Origin: Mesorhizobium sp. YIM 152430
GTDB lineage: Bacteria; Pseudomonadota; Alphaproteobacteria; Rhizobiales; Rhizobiaceae
Direction: 5' to 3'
Length of the DNA: 64,000 nt
Assembly (NCBI RefSeq): GCF_029210365.1
Contig: NZ_JARGES010000043.1
Coordinates: 521,052-585,051, forward strand
Below the pieces are notes generated by a model that was not told the origin of the DNA, did not search any database, and saw only the letters and a program-made list of their open reading frames with translations. The translations under genes were made by a program, and so were the position numbers. The stretch's first letter is position 1; each line of letters starts with the position of its first letter. This document shows positions 19,685-28,428 of this stretch, piece after piece.

Positions 19685-20515
19685 ATGCTTTTCCATCAGG
19701 TGAGGGACTGGGACGATGCCTATGCCAACGGTCCCAACATCGCGCGCGGCGAGCGATGGCCGGGCCTCTGGATCGAGCCTGCTGCCGCTTTCCGCAAGGC
19801 GCTGGAGGCGCAGGGCCGTGCGAAACTCGACCAGCCCTATGGCGACCGTCCGCGCAACCGCTTCGATCTCTTCCTGCCCGAGGGCAAGCCGAAGGGCCTC
19901 GTCGCCTACATCCATGGCGGCTTCTGGCTGCGGCTCGACAAGAGCTTCTGGTCGCACCTCGCAGCCGGCCCGCTCGCCCACGGTCACGCCGTCGCCATGC
20001 CATCCTATACGCTCTGCCCGGACATCCGCATCGGCGGCATCGTGCAGGAAATCGGCGCCGCGATCGAAAAGGCGGCAACGCTGGTCGACGGCCCGATCCG
20101 GCTGACCGGCCACTCCGCCGGCGGCCATCTGGCAACGCGCATGGTCACCACCACCTCGCCGCTCTGCGACGCCGCCCGCGCGCGCATCGCGAATACGGTG
20201 TCGATCTCCGGCATCCACGATCTGCGGCCGATGATGCGCACCGCGATGAATGCCGATTTGAAGCTCGACGAAGCGGAAGCCCTCGCCGAGAGCCCGGCGC
20301 TGCTCTGTCCGTTGGAAGGCGCCCGCGTCACCTCATGGATCGGTGGTGCCGAGCGTGCCGAGTTCCGCCGCCAGAACGCGCTCCTCGCCAATATCTGGAC
20401 CGGCCTCGGCGCCGTTACCTCCTGCGTCGAGGAGCCCGACCGGCACCATTTCGACGTTATCGACGGTTTGGCCGATCCCGACCACGCGCTGACGCGAACC
20501 TTGTTGACAGGGTGA
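19685..20515 (+). CDS. alpha/beta hydrolase, probable kynurenine formamidase
   Basis: A 276-residue alpha/beta hydrolase with the oxyanion motif HGGFW and the nucleophile elbow GHSAGG. The C-terminal region DRHHFDVID offers the catalytic histidine. HGGXW plus GXSXGG is the pattern of the eukaryotic-type kynurenine (aryl) formamidase, which hydrolyses N-formylkynurenine to kynurenine. It is not the metal-dependent cyclase-type KynB usual in bacteria. Its position, divergent from an operon with kynA and kynU and with no other formamidase nearby, supports that role. GGGAGG lies four bases before the ATG at 19685. Confidence 0.8.
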   Translation: MLFHQVRDWDDAYANGPNIARGERWPGLWIEPAAAFRKALEAQGRAKLDQPYGDRPRNRFDLFLPEGKPKGLVAYIHGGFWLRLDKSFWSHLAAGPLAHGHAVAMPSYTLCPDIRIGGIVQEIGAAIEKAATLVDGPIRLTGHSAGGHLATRMVTTTSPLCDAARARIANTVSISGIHDLRPMMRTAMNADLKLDEAEALAESPALLCPLEGARVTSWIGGAERAEFRRQNALLANIWTGLGAVTSCVEEPDRHHFDVIDGLADPDHALTRTLLTG

Positions 20516-20558
20516 GCGCCGCGTCCGAGTCTTGCGGCAACCAACCGGAGCATTGTTG

Positions 20559-20795
20559 ATGAGACCCGTTTTCGTGCAGTTGCGCTGCGTCCCCGGCAAG
20601 ACCTACGAGGTCGCCGACGAACTCTACAAGCGCGAGATCGCGTCCGAACTCTATTCGACCAGCGGCGACTACGACCTGCTCCTGAAAGTCTATATCGATG
20701 ACCAGACCGACATCGGCAAATTCGTCTCCGAAAACGTCGCCAACGTCCCCGGCATCGTCCGTTCACTGACGACGCTGACCTTCAAGGCGTTTTGA
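20559..20795 (+). CDS. stand-alone Lrp/AsnC ligand-binding (RAM) domain protein
   Basis: A 78-residue protein consisting only of the AsnC/Lrp effector domain (VFVQLRCVPGKTYEVAD, then SGDYDLLLKVYI and GIVRSLTTLTF). It has no helix-turn-helix. Such SraA-like proteins form oligomers that bind amino acids, and may modulate full-length Lrp proteins. It follows the formamidase-like gene by about 43 bases and is probably co-transcribed, so tryptophan or kynurenine sensing is conceivable but not shown. The ATG at 20559 was chosen because it begins the domain. Confidence 0.85.
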   Translation: MRPVFVQLRCVPGKTYEVADELYKREIASELYSTSGDYDLLLKVYIDDQTDIGKFVSENVANVPGIVRSLTTLTFKAF

Positions 20796-20804
20796 CGCCG
20801 TTTC

Positions 20805-20905
20805 AAAACGAAGAAAGCCGCCGTGGGGAGGGGGGATCCACGGCGGCTCTACTCGAAACGATGCGGCAGCCCGGAGAGGGGGGATGAGGCTGCCGCACTT
20901 TATGT
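20805..20905 (-). ncRNA. candidate small RNA with two C-rich hairpin loops
   Basis: The 317-base gap before polA holds two strong hairpins. Read on the minus strand, stem TGCGGCAGCC/GGCTGCCGCA (20862-20897) and stem AGCCGCCGTGG/CCACGGCGGCT (20816-20848) both expose a loop with ATCCCCCCTC. The second is followed by a T-rich stretch (TTTCTTCGTTTT), as in an intrinsic terminator. C-rich loops resemble the anti-Shine-Dalgarno loops of alphaproteobacterial cuckoo and alpha-r14 type small RNAs. No convincing promoter was found. The rest of the gap (20906-21112) shows nothing I can name. Confidence 0.5.
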
Positions 20906-21112
20906 CCGGTTAGGCGGGGGACGGGCCTTGTCCCGGACTCGGCTTTTTGAATTGCCGATAGAGATTATCTGAGAATTTGAACGTGGCAATTCAAGGGCAC
21001 GAACATTACAAGTGCGTAACGTCGGCGTGATCGGAAAAGCGCCTGTCAGCAGCCTGTCGCGGCCGGGGCTTTTGCATGGACAGGCCACGCGCCAGACGCT
21101 ACCTGATTGCCC

Positions 21113-24049
21113 ATGAAAAAAGGCGATCATCTCTTCCTCGTCGACGGCTCCGGCTACATCTTCCGCGCCTATCATGCGCTGCCCCCCTTGACGCGCAAAT
21201 CCGACGGGCTGCCGGTGGGTGCGGTGTCGGGCTTCTGCAACATGCTGTGGAAGCTGATGCAGAACGCGCGCGACACGGAAGTCGGCGTCACTCCGACCCA
21301 TTTCGCCGTCATCTTCGACTATTCGTCCAGGACGTTCCGCAACGAGCTTTACGACAAGTACAAGGCGAACCGCACCGCGCCGCCCGAAGACCTCGTTCCG
21401 CAATTCGGCCTCATCCGCCATGCGACGCGCGCCTTCGACCTGCCCTGCATCGAGATGGAGGGGTTCGAGGCCGACGATCTGATCGCGACCTATGCGAAGC
21501 TCGCCTGCGAAGCGGGTGGCGATACCACCATCATCTCCTCCGACAAGGATCTGATGCAGCTCGTCGGCCCCACGGTGTCGATGTACGATCCGATGAAGGA
21601 CCGCGAGATCAAGGTGCCGGAGGTCGTCGAGAAATGGGGCGTTCCGCCCGAAAAGATGATCGATCTGCAGGCGCTGACGGGCGATTCCATCGACAACGTC
21701 CCCGGCGTTCCCGGCATCGGCCCGAAGACAGCCGCGCAGCTTCTGGAGGAGTATGGCAACCTCGACACGCTTCTCGCTCGCGCCTCCGAGATCAAGCAGC
21801 AGAAGCGCCGCGAGAACCTGATCGAGCACGCCGAGATGGCGCGCCTGTCGCGCGAACTCGTGCGCCTGCGCGACGACGTTTCGGTGCCCGAACCGCTCGC
21901 CGCGCTCGAACTCCAGCCGCCGAACGGGCCGAAGCTGATCGGCTTCCTCAAGGCGATGGAATTCACCTCGCTCACCCGCCGCGTCGCCGAGGCGACGGGC
22001 GCGGAGGCGGCCGACATCGAGCCGATGCATGTCGAGGTGCAGACGGGTTCGGCCGCCCATGGCCCCGACCTCGACGTGCCGAACCCGGCCTCCGTTGCAC
22101 CCGGCGAGGAGGGCGACGTCGCGCCCGAGCCCAAAGCCGGCCCGTCGACCCCCGCCGATCTCGCCAAGGCCCGCGCCGATGCTGCGGTCGCCGCCAGGAT
22201 CGACCGCGCCGCCTATGTCACGATCCGCGACCTCGCGACCCTTCAGGCATGGGTCACCGAGGCGCGCGAGGCGGGCGTCGTCGCCTTCGACACGGAGACG
22301 ACTTCGCTCGACCCGATGCAGGCCGAACTCTGCGGCTTCTCGCTCGCCACCGCCCCCGGACGCGCCGCCTATGTGCCGCTGATCCATAAATCCGGCGCGG
22401 GCGACCTTCTCGGCGGCGGACGGGTCGAGAACCAGATCCCGATCCGTGACGCGCTGGCCGCCATCAGGCCGCTGATGGAGGACCGCTCGGTCCTCAAGAT
22501 CGCGCACAATCTCAAATACGACTACCTCGTCCTCCTGCGCCACGGCATCGACGCCGGCCCTTGCGACGACACCATGCTGCTCTCCTACGTCACCGATGGC
22601 GGCTCGGGCTCGCAAAGCATGGATTCGCTCTCCGAACGCTGGCTTGGCCACGTCCCGATCCCGTTCAAGGATGTCTGCGGCTCGGGCAAGTCGATGATCA
22701 CCTTCGATTTCGTCGATCTGGAAAAGGCGACGGCCTATGCCGCCGAGGATGCGGACGTCACGCTCCGCCTCTGGCACGTCCTCAAGCCGCGTCTCACCGC
22801 CAAGGGCCTCAACGCCGTCTATGAAAGGCTGGAACGCCCGCTGGTCCCGGTGCTGGCGCGCATGGAAAGCCGCGGCATCTCCGTCGACCGCCAGATCCTG
22901 TCGCGCCTGTCCGGCGAACTCGCCCAGCGCGCTGCCGCTTTCGAGGACGAGGTCTACGAACTGGCCGGCGAGCGCTTCACCATCGGCTCGCCCAAGCAGT
23001 TGGGCGACATCCTGTTCGGCCGCATGGGTCTGCCCGGCGGTTCGAAGACCAAGTCCGGCCAATGGTCGACGTCGGCGCAGATTCTCGAAGAACTCGCCGC
23101 CGAAGGTCACGAACTGCCGCGCAGGATCGTCGACTGGCGTCAGCTCACCAAGCTCAAATCGACCTATACCGACGCGCTGCCGGGCTATATCCATCCCGAG
23201 ACGACACGCGTCCACACTTCTTACGCGCTGGCCGCGACGACGACCGGCCGCCTGTCCTCGTCGGAACCGAACCTGCAGAACATCCCGATCCGCACCGCCG
23301 AGGGTCGCAAGATCAGGACCGCGTTCATCGCCGAGCCGGGCCGCAAGCTGATCTCGGCCGACTACAGCCAGATCGAGTTGCGCGTTCTTGCCCATGTCGC
23401 CGAAATCCCGCAACTGACACAGGCCTTCGCCGATGGCGTCGACATCCACGCGATGACGGCGTCGGAAATGTTCGGAGTTCCGGTGGAGGGGATGCCCTCC
23501 GATGTGCGCCGACGCGCCAAGGCGATCAATTTCGGCATCATCTACGGCATTTCGGCCTTCGGCCTCGCCAATCAGTTGTCGATCGGCCGCGAGGAAGCGG
23601 GCAGCTATATCCGCAAATATTTCGAGCGCTTCCCCGGAATCAAGGACTACATGGACGCGACCAAGGCATTCGCGCGCGATAACGGTTATGTCGAAACCAT
23701 CTTCGGCCGCCGCGTCCACTATCCCGAAATCCGCTCGCCCAATCCGTCCGTGCGCGCCTTCAATGAGCGCGCGGCCATCAACGCGCCGATCCAGGGGTCC
23801 GCCGCCGATATCATCCGCCGCGCGATGATCCGCATGGAAGACCGCCTCGCCGAGGCGGGTCTGTCCGAAACGCTGATGCTGCTCCAGGTCCACGACGAAC
23901 TGATCTTCGAGGCGCCGGAGAGTCAGGTCGAGGCGGCGATCCCGGTCATCCGCGAGACGATGGAACAAGCTGCCATGCCGGCGCTGTCCATGCGCGTGCC
24001 GTTGCAGGTCGACGCCCGTGCGGCGTCGAACTGGGACGAGGCGCACTGA
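21113..24049 (+). CDS. polA: DNA polymerase I
   Basis: A 978-residue polymerase for Okazaki fragment processing and repair. Residues 1 to about 290 form the 5'-3' exonuclease (LFLVDGSGYIFRAYHALP; ALTGDSIDNVPGVPGIGPKTA). The 3'-5' exonuclease follows, and its DTE metal motif near residue 392 (AFDTETTSLDP) is intact, so proofreading is likely active. The polymerase domain has motif A DYSQIELRVLAHVAE, motif B RRRAKAINFGIIYGIS and motif C LQVHDELIFE. The start is the ATG at 21113; a TTG two codons upstream is less likely. Confidence 0.98.
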   Translation: MKKGDHLFLVDGSGYIFRAYHALPPLTRKSDGLPVGAVSGFCNMLWKLMQNARDTEVGVTPTHFAVIFDYSSRTFRNELYDKYKANRTAPPEDLVPQFGLIRHATRAFDLPCIEMEGFEADDLIATYAKLACEAGGDTTIISSDKDLMQLVGPTVSMYDPMKDREIKVPEVVEKWGVPPEKMIDLQALTGDSIDNVPGVPGIGPKTAAQLLEEYGNLDTLLARASEIKQQKRRENLIEHAEMARLSRELVRLRDDVSVPEPLAALELQPPNGPKLIGFLKAMEFTSLTRRVAEATGAEAADIEPMHVEVQTGSAAHGPDLDVPNPASVAPGEEGDVAPEPKAGPSTPADLAKARADAAVAARIDRAAYVTIRDLATLQAWVTEAREAGVVAFDTETTSLDPMQAELCGFSLATAPGRAAYVPLIHKSGAGDLLGGGRVENQIPIRDALAAIRPLMEDRSVLKIAHNLKYDYLVLLRHGIDAGPCDDTMLLSYVTDGGSGSQSMDSLSERWLGHVPIPFKDVCGSGKSMITFDFVDLEKATAYAAEDADVTLRLWHVLKPRLTAKGLNAVYERLERPLVPVLARMESRGISVDRQILSRLSGELAQRAAAFEDEVYELAGERFTIGSPKQLGDILFGRMGLPGGSKTKSGQWSTSAQILEELAAEGHELPRRIVDWRQLTKLKSTYTDALPGYIHPETTRVHTSYALAATTTGRLSSSEPNLQNIPIRTAEGRKIRTAFIAEPGRKLISADYSQIELRVLAHVAEIPQLTQAFADGVDIHAMTASEMFGVPVEGMPSDVRRRAKAINFGIIYGISAFGLANQLSIGREEAGSYIRKYFERFPGIKDYMDATKAFARDNGYVETIFGRRVHYPEIRSPNPSVRAFNERAAINAPIQGSAADIIRRAMIRMEDRLAEAGLSETLMLLQVHDELIFEAPESQVEAAIPVIRETMEQAAMPALSMRVPLQVDARAASNWDEAH

Positions 24050-24056
24050 CCGCGCC

Positions 24057-24668
24057 ATGGAGGCGGGCCCGCTCCTTTCCTTCGCGCTCGCCTCGCTCCT
24101 GATCGAGCTCACCCCCGGTCCGAACATGACCTGGCTGGCGCTGGTCGCGGCCGGCGAAGGGCGCCGGCGCGGCTATGCGGCGGTGGCAGGCGTCGCGCTG
24201 GGGCTGGCCGTGCTCGGCCTGGCGGCCGCCTTCGGTGTCGCCGAACTCCTCCAGCGTTCCATGATCGCCTACGAAATCCTGCGCTGGGCCGGCGGCCTCT
24301 TCCTGCTCTATCTCGCCTGGGACGGCTGGCGCGGCAATGGCGACGTGGCGCAGACCGGCAACGGCTCGAACAGCATTTATTTCCTGCGCGGTCTCGTCAC
24401 CAACATGCTCAACCCGAAGGCGGCGCTGTTCTATGTCGCGGTCCTGCCGACTTTCCTCGATCCCGCCCGCCCGCTGCTCGGCCAGACCCTCGCTTTGTCG
24501 GTGGTCTATGTGTCGGTCGCGACTGTCGTCCATGCCGGCATCGTCACGGCTGCCGGCGCATTGACCGCGTTCACGCAAAAGCCGGGCCGCGAAATCGCGA
24601 CCCGGCGTGTTCTCTCAAGCCTTCTGGCCCTCGTTGCCGTCTGGCTGATCTGGTCGACGGCGCGCTAG
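24057..24668 (+). CDS. LysE family amino acid exporter
   Basis: A 203-residue inner membrane protein with about six helices. It carries the LysE/RhtB signature LTPGPNMTWLALVAAGEGRRRG in its first helix-loop, and LRGLVTNMLNPKAALFYVAV in the middle. Such proteins export amino acids or related metabolites; the substrate cannot be told. The ATG lies seven bases after the polA stop, suggesting co-transcription. The stop codon TAG overlaps the left end of a dispersed hairpin repeat by two bases. Confidence 0.9.
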   Translation: MEAGPLLSFALASLLIELTPGPNMTWLALVAAGEGRRRGYAAVAGVALGLAVLGLAAAFGVAELLQRSMIAYEILRWAGGLFLLYLAWDGWRGNGDVAQTGNGSNSIYFLRGLVTNMLNPKAALFYVAVLPTFLDPARPLLGQTLALSVVYVSVATVVHAGIVTAAGALTAFTQKPGREIATRRVLSSLLALVAVWLIWSTAR

Positions 24669-24714
24669 CATCGGACCGAAAAGTGACTGCCGGTTTTCGG
24701 GCGATTCCGATGCT
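24667..24714. repeat. dispersed hairpin repeat with CATCGGACCGAAAAG core (copy 2)
   Basis: AGCATCGGA (24667-24675) pairs with TCCGATGCT (24706-24714), with an inner CCGAAAA/TTTTCGG pairing. It matches the element at 10384-10433 and fills the gap between the convergent LysE and sodC genes, where it could end transcription in both directions. Confidence 0.85.
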
Positions 24715-24726
24715 TTTCGAAAAGGC

Positions 24727-25263
24727 TTACTCGATCACCGCACACGCATAGCGGTCGCCGGCATCGCCGGTCGGCTGCGTCTCGTAATCGTCCGTGCCGC
24801 CATGGATCATCAGCGCGCGGCCGGCAATGTCGGCCTCGCCGCCGTCGCCGAGCGTCACCATATGGTTGAACACCTGCGCGCGCAGGACGCCGTCCTCGCC
24901 GACATACTGGTTCGGCATGTCGCCGGCATGGGGTCCGCCTTCGGCCAGATAGCCATGCGCCGCATCGGTCGGGTCGAAGTGGCCGCCGGCCGATTCATGG
25001 TCGCTTTCGTGGTCGCAGGTGCCTGTCTCGTGGATGTGGAAGGCCAGCCATTCGCCCGCCGGCAGGCCCGATACCTCGATCTCGATCAGAACGCCGTTGG
25101 GCGTCCCGGTCAGCGTCGCCGTACCGTTCTCGGCACCGTCCATGTCGACGAAGCTGGCGCTCGCGCTGGTCGTCTCCGCGGCAGGGGCCTGTTTGGCGTC
25201 CTGCGCAAAGCCGGTGGCCGTCATCAGCGCGAGTGCAGCCGTGGCTGGCAATGAAAGTCTCAT
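24727..25263 (-). CDS. sodC: copper/zinc superoxide dismutase, periplasmic
   Basis: A 178-residue secreted enzyme that dismutates superoxide. A signal peptide (MRLSLPATAALALMTATGFA) precedes a low-complexity linker. Metal ligands are visible in FHIHETGTC, GGHFDP, PHAGDMPN and the C-terminal MIHGGTDDYETQPTGDAG. Cysteines for the structural disulfide are in HETGTCD and near the end (RYACAVIE). Length is typical of bacterial SodC. It is transcribed convergently to the LysE gene and divergently from the penicillin-binding protein gene, with only 91 bases between them. Confidence 0.95.
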   Translation of the reverse strand: MRLSLPATAALALMTATGFAQDAKQAPAAETTSASASFVDMDGAENGTATLTGTPNGVLIEIEVSGLPAGEWLAFHIHETGTCDHESDHESAGGHFDPTDAAHGYLAEGGPHAGDMPNQYVGEDGVLRAQVFNHMVTLGDGGEADIAGRALMIHGGTDDYETQPTGDAGDRYACAVIE

Positions 25264-25354
25264 TTCCGCATCTCCCGGTTGTTGGTCCGCGAATGGGGAA
25301 TGACGGTGGCGGCGAAATTGTTCCGGTTAACGCTCCCTTAAAGCGCCGCAATTA

Positions 25355-27571
25355 ATGTTCAGCGACAGCGACCATCAGGCAGACAAGAAGCGGGCATCAG
25401 GGGCGATGGGCGACAGACGGATCGAGCCGACCTTTGGCGGGGCGGCATCGGATGAAGGCTCCGGCCTTTTCGTGAGCGAGGAGGATCGGGTCGTGGGGCA
25501 GCCGAAGAAGCGCGGTTCGACGCACAGATCGTCTTCGCACAAGGCGGAGCCGAAATCGCGCGGCAAGAGGCGCGGCAAGTCGCGCCGCCGCTCTGGCGGC
25601 GGCCTGTTCGGCTTCCTGCGCAAGGCGACCTACTGGTCCTTCGTCCTCGCCATCTGGGGCGGCATCGCGGCGGCCGGCGTGCTGGTCTTCTATGCCGCGC
25701 AGATGCCCTCGGCCTCCACCTGGGCGATCCCGGACCGTCCGCCCAACGTCAAGATCATGGATGTCGAGGGCCGCCAGGTCGCCAATCGCGGCATGATGGG
25801 CGGCGAATCGATCGGGCTGCATGAAATGTCGCCCTATATCCCGCAGGCCGTCGTCGCCATCGAGGACCGGCGCTTCTACCAGCATTTCGGTGTCGATCCG
25901 ATCGGCCTTGCCCGTGCCGTTTACGAGAACGCGGTCAATGGCCGCGTCGTGCAGGGCGGTTCGACGCTGACCCAGCAGCTTGCCAAGAATCTTTTCCTCA
26001 CCAATGAGCGTTCCTATGATCGCAAGATCAGGGAAGTGCTGATGGCCTTCTGGCTGGAGAACGAATACTCCAAGGAACAGATTCTCGAACTCTACCTGAA
26101 CCGCGTCTATTTCGGCTCCGGCGCCTATGGCGTCGAGGCCGCCTCGCAGCGCTATTTCGGCAAGAGCGCGCGCGAGGTGACCCTGTCCGAATCCGCGCTT
26201 CTCGCCGGCCTTCTCGTCGCGCCCTCTCGCCTGTCTCCGGCGCGCGATCCCAATGCGGCGGAAAACCGTGCCCAGCTCGTCCTGTCGGCCATGCGCGACC
26301 AGGGCATGATCGGCGACAGCGAACTGGCCTCGGCCATCTCAGCCCCGCCGGTGCGCGCCGCCGCCTACTGGACGGGCTCGGAAAACTACGTCGCCGACCG
26401 CATCATGGGCGAACTGCCCGGCCTGATCGGCATGGACGTCTCGAAGGATCTGATCGTCGAGGCGACGGTCGACCTCGATCTTCAGGATCTCGCCGAGAAG
26501 GCCGTGCGCCGCATGGTCGACGAGAACAAGGCGGAACTCGACGTGTCTCAGGGCGCGCTCGTCTCGATCGACCCGACCGGTGCCGTGCGCGCCATGGTCG
26601 GCGGTTACGACTACGCCAATTCGCAGTTCGACCGCGCCTCCGAAGCCAGGCGCCAGCCCGGCTCCGCCTTCAAGGCTTTCGTCTGGATGGCGGCGATGGA
26701 GCAGGGGCTGTTTCCCGACACGATCCGCAACGACGCGCCGGTGAAGATCGGCAACTGGTCGCCGCAGAACTTCAACAACAAGTACCAGGGCCCGATGACG
26801 CTGTCGCAGGCGCTCGCCCGCTCTTCCAATTCCATCGCCGCCGTCCTCGCGCACGAGGTCGGTCCCTCGGCAATCGTCGAGACGGCGTGGCGCATGGGCA
26901 TCGAATCCGATCTCCAGCCGAACCTGTCGATCTCGCTCGGCACGTCGGAGGTGACGCCGCTCGAACTCACCGCCGCCTTCGTGCCGTTCTCGACCGGCGG
27001 CGTCCGTCACGAAACCTATTTCGTCGAGCGGGTGACGACCGTGGACGGCGAGGTTCTCTATCAGCGCCCGCCCTCCGCCGGTACGCAGGTCGCCCGTCCT
27101 GAGACCATCGGCATGATGAACTACATGATGGCCGAGACCGTCGGCACCGGCACCGGCCGCAACGCTGATTTCGGCTGGCCCGCCGCCGGCAAGACCGGCA
27201 CCAGCCAGAATTCGCGCGATGCCTGGTTCGTCGGCTATACGGCGGAACTGACGACCGGCGTCTGGTTCGGCAATGACGACGGCAAGCCGATGAGGAACAT
27301 CACCGGCGGCCAGCTTCCGGCCAAGGCATGGAAGATCTTCATGGAAGGCGCCCATAACGGCGTCCCCGTCGCCTCGCTGCCCGGCCGCTGGACGCCCGGC
27401 ACCTTCGAGCGCATCGAGGACCTTCTGGCGAGCGATCGGGGCATCCCGCAACAGGCCGCCTATCCAGTGGGCGACACCACCGGCTCCATCGCCCCGCCCG
27501 CCGATGTCGGCCAGCAGCAGCGTTCCGGGCCGATCGGCTCGATCATGGATATCATCATGGGCAACAACTGA
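25355..27571 (+). CDS. class A penicillin-binding protein (PBP1a family)
   Basis: A 738-residue bifunctional peptidoglycan synthase. A basic cytoplasmic tail is followed by one membrane anchor at about residues 86-112. The glycosyltransferase domain follows (EDRRFYQHFGVDP, GGSTLTQQLAKNLFL, ELYLNRVYFGSGAYG). The transpeptidase has active serine in SAFK (RQPGSAFKAF), SSN in ARSSNSIAA, and KTG in AGKTGTSQ. The given start is ATG 25355, without a clear ribosome site; ATG 25406 (MGDRRIEPTFGG), preceded by AGGGG, is a good alternative. Confidence 0.93.
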   Translation: MFSDSDHQADKKRASGAMGDRRIEPTFGGAASDEGSGLFVSEEDRVVGQPKKRGSTHRSSSHKAEPKSRGKRRGKSRRRSGGGLFGFLRKATYWSFVLAIWGGIAAAGVLVFYAAQMPSASTWAIPDRPPNVKIMDVEGRQVANRGMMGGESIGLHEMSPYIPQAVVAIEDRRFYQHFGVDPIGLARAVYENAVNGRVVQGGSTLTQQLAKNLFLTNERSYDRKIREVLMAFWLENEYSKEQILELYLNRVYFGSGAYGVEAASQRYFGKSAREVTLSESALLAGLLVAPSRLSPARDPNAAENRAQLVLSAMRDQGMIGDSELASAISAPPVRAAAYWTGSENYVADRIMGELPGLIGMDVSKDLIVEATVDLDLQDLAEKAVRRMVDENKAELDVSQGALVSIDPTGAVRAMVGGYDYANSQFDRASEARRQPGSAFKAFVWMAAMEQGLFPDTIRNDAPVKIGNWSPQNFNNKYQGPMTLSQALARSSNSIAAVLAHEVGPSAIVETAWRMGIESDLQPNLSISLGTSEVTPLELTAAFVPFSTGGVRHETYFVERVTTVDGEVLYQRPPSAGTQVARPETIGMMNYMMAETVGTGTGRNADFGWPAAGKTGTSQNSRDAWFVGYTAELTTGVWFGNDDGKPMRNITGGQLPAKAWKIFMEGAHNGVPVASLPGRWTPGTFERIEDLLASDRGIPQQAAYPVGDTTGSIAPPADVGQQQRSGPIGSIMDIIMGNN

Positions 27572-27591
27572 TTTTCGCCGCCTGACGACAC

Positions 27592-28428
27592 TCAACTCTT
27601 CAGGAAATCCCGCAACAACCCGATCTCGCGCTCGCTCGCCAGTGTCGGCGCATGGCCGCATTCGTCGAAGGTGACGAGGCGGGGTTTCGGGCCGCGCCTG
27701 GTCATCTCCTCGGCGGTTTCCGCCGCCAGGACGTCGGATGTCCTGCCGCGCAGCAGAAGCGTCGGGATCGTCAGCCGGTCATAGGCCGACCAGATGTCGA
27801 GATCGCCCGCATGATGGGTGAACTGGGCGACGATCTGCGGATCGTAATGCACGGTCACGCGGCCATCGTCGGTGCGTCGCATCGACGTGTCGGCCATGCG
27901 CCGCCAGAAGGCGGGCGTGTTCTCGCCGAAAGGCGCGTAATTCCTGCGCAGCCAGGCTTCGAGTTCGCCCACCGTGTCATAGACCGGCGGATTGCCGACA
28001 TAATCGACGATGCGGCCGGTTCCGGCCTTGGGGATATCCGGCCCGACATCGTTGATGACGAGATGTGTGATCCGGCCCTCGAGCATCCCTGCGGCGAGCG
28101 TGACGCCGATCAGGCCGCCCATCGATGTGCCGACCCAGCGGGTCTCGTCGATGCCGTAATGATCGAGCATTGCCGCCGCCGTCGCGCCGAAGGTGGCGTA
28201 GGAATAGTCGGTCGCCGGATCGCGCGCCCAGCTCGACAGGCCGCGCCCGAGCGTGTCGGGACACAGCACGAAATAAGTGTCGCAGATCGCCTCGGCCGCC
28301 TCGTCGAAATCGCGTCCCGTGCGCGCGAGCCCATGCCACATGACGAGGGCAGGTTTGGAGCGGTCGCCCCATTCGGTGACGTGAAGCTCGAAACCGGCGG
28401 CGGGGATATAGGTCGAGACGGGGTTCAT
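27592..28428 (-). CDS. alpha/beta hydrolase
   Basis: A 278-residue hydrolase of the epoxide hydrolase/enol-lactonase-like superfamily. It has the oxyanion motif MWHGLARTG, nucleophile elbow GTSMGG (Ser), an acid near TLLLRGRTSDVL and the histidine in FDECGHAPTLA. The ATG at 28428 overlaps the livM-type stop as ATGA, so it is the last gene of the second ABC transporter operon. It probably acts on the imported compound or a product of it. No specific ester, lactone or amide substrate can be assigned. Confidence 0.88.
   Translation of the reverse strand: MNPVSTYIPAAGFELHVTEWGDRSKPALVMWHGLARTGRDFDEAAEAICDTYFVLCPDTLGRGLSSWARDPATDYSYATFGATAAAMLDHYGIDETRWVGTSMGGLIGVTLAAGMLEGRITHLVINDVGPDIPKAGTGRIVDYVGNPPVYDTVGELEAWLRRNYAPFGENTPAFWRRMADTSMRRTDDGRVTVHYDPQIVAQFTHHAGDLDIWSAYDRLTIPTLLLRGRTSDVLAAETAEEMTRRGPKPRLVTFDECGHAPTLASEREIGLLRDFLKS

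Noticed and set aside
20900..24127. A 1,075-codon open frame on the minus strand opposite polA
   Set aside because: It mirrors the codon bias of polA, whose motifs are complete. No ribosome site or family match was seen.
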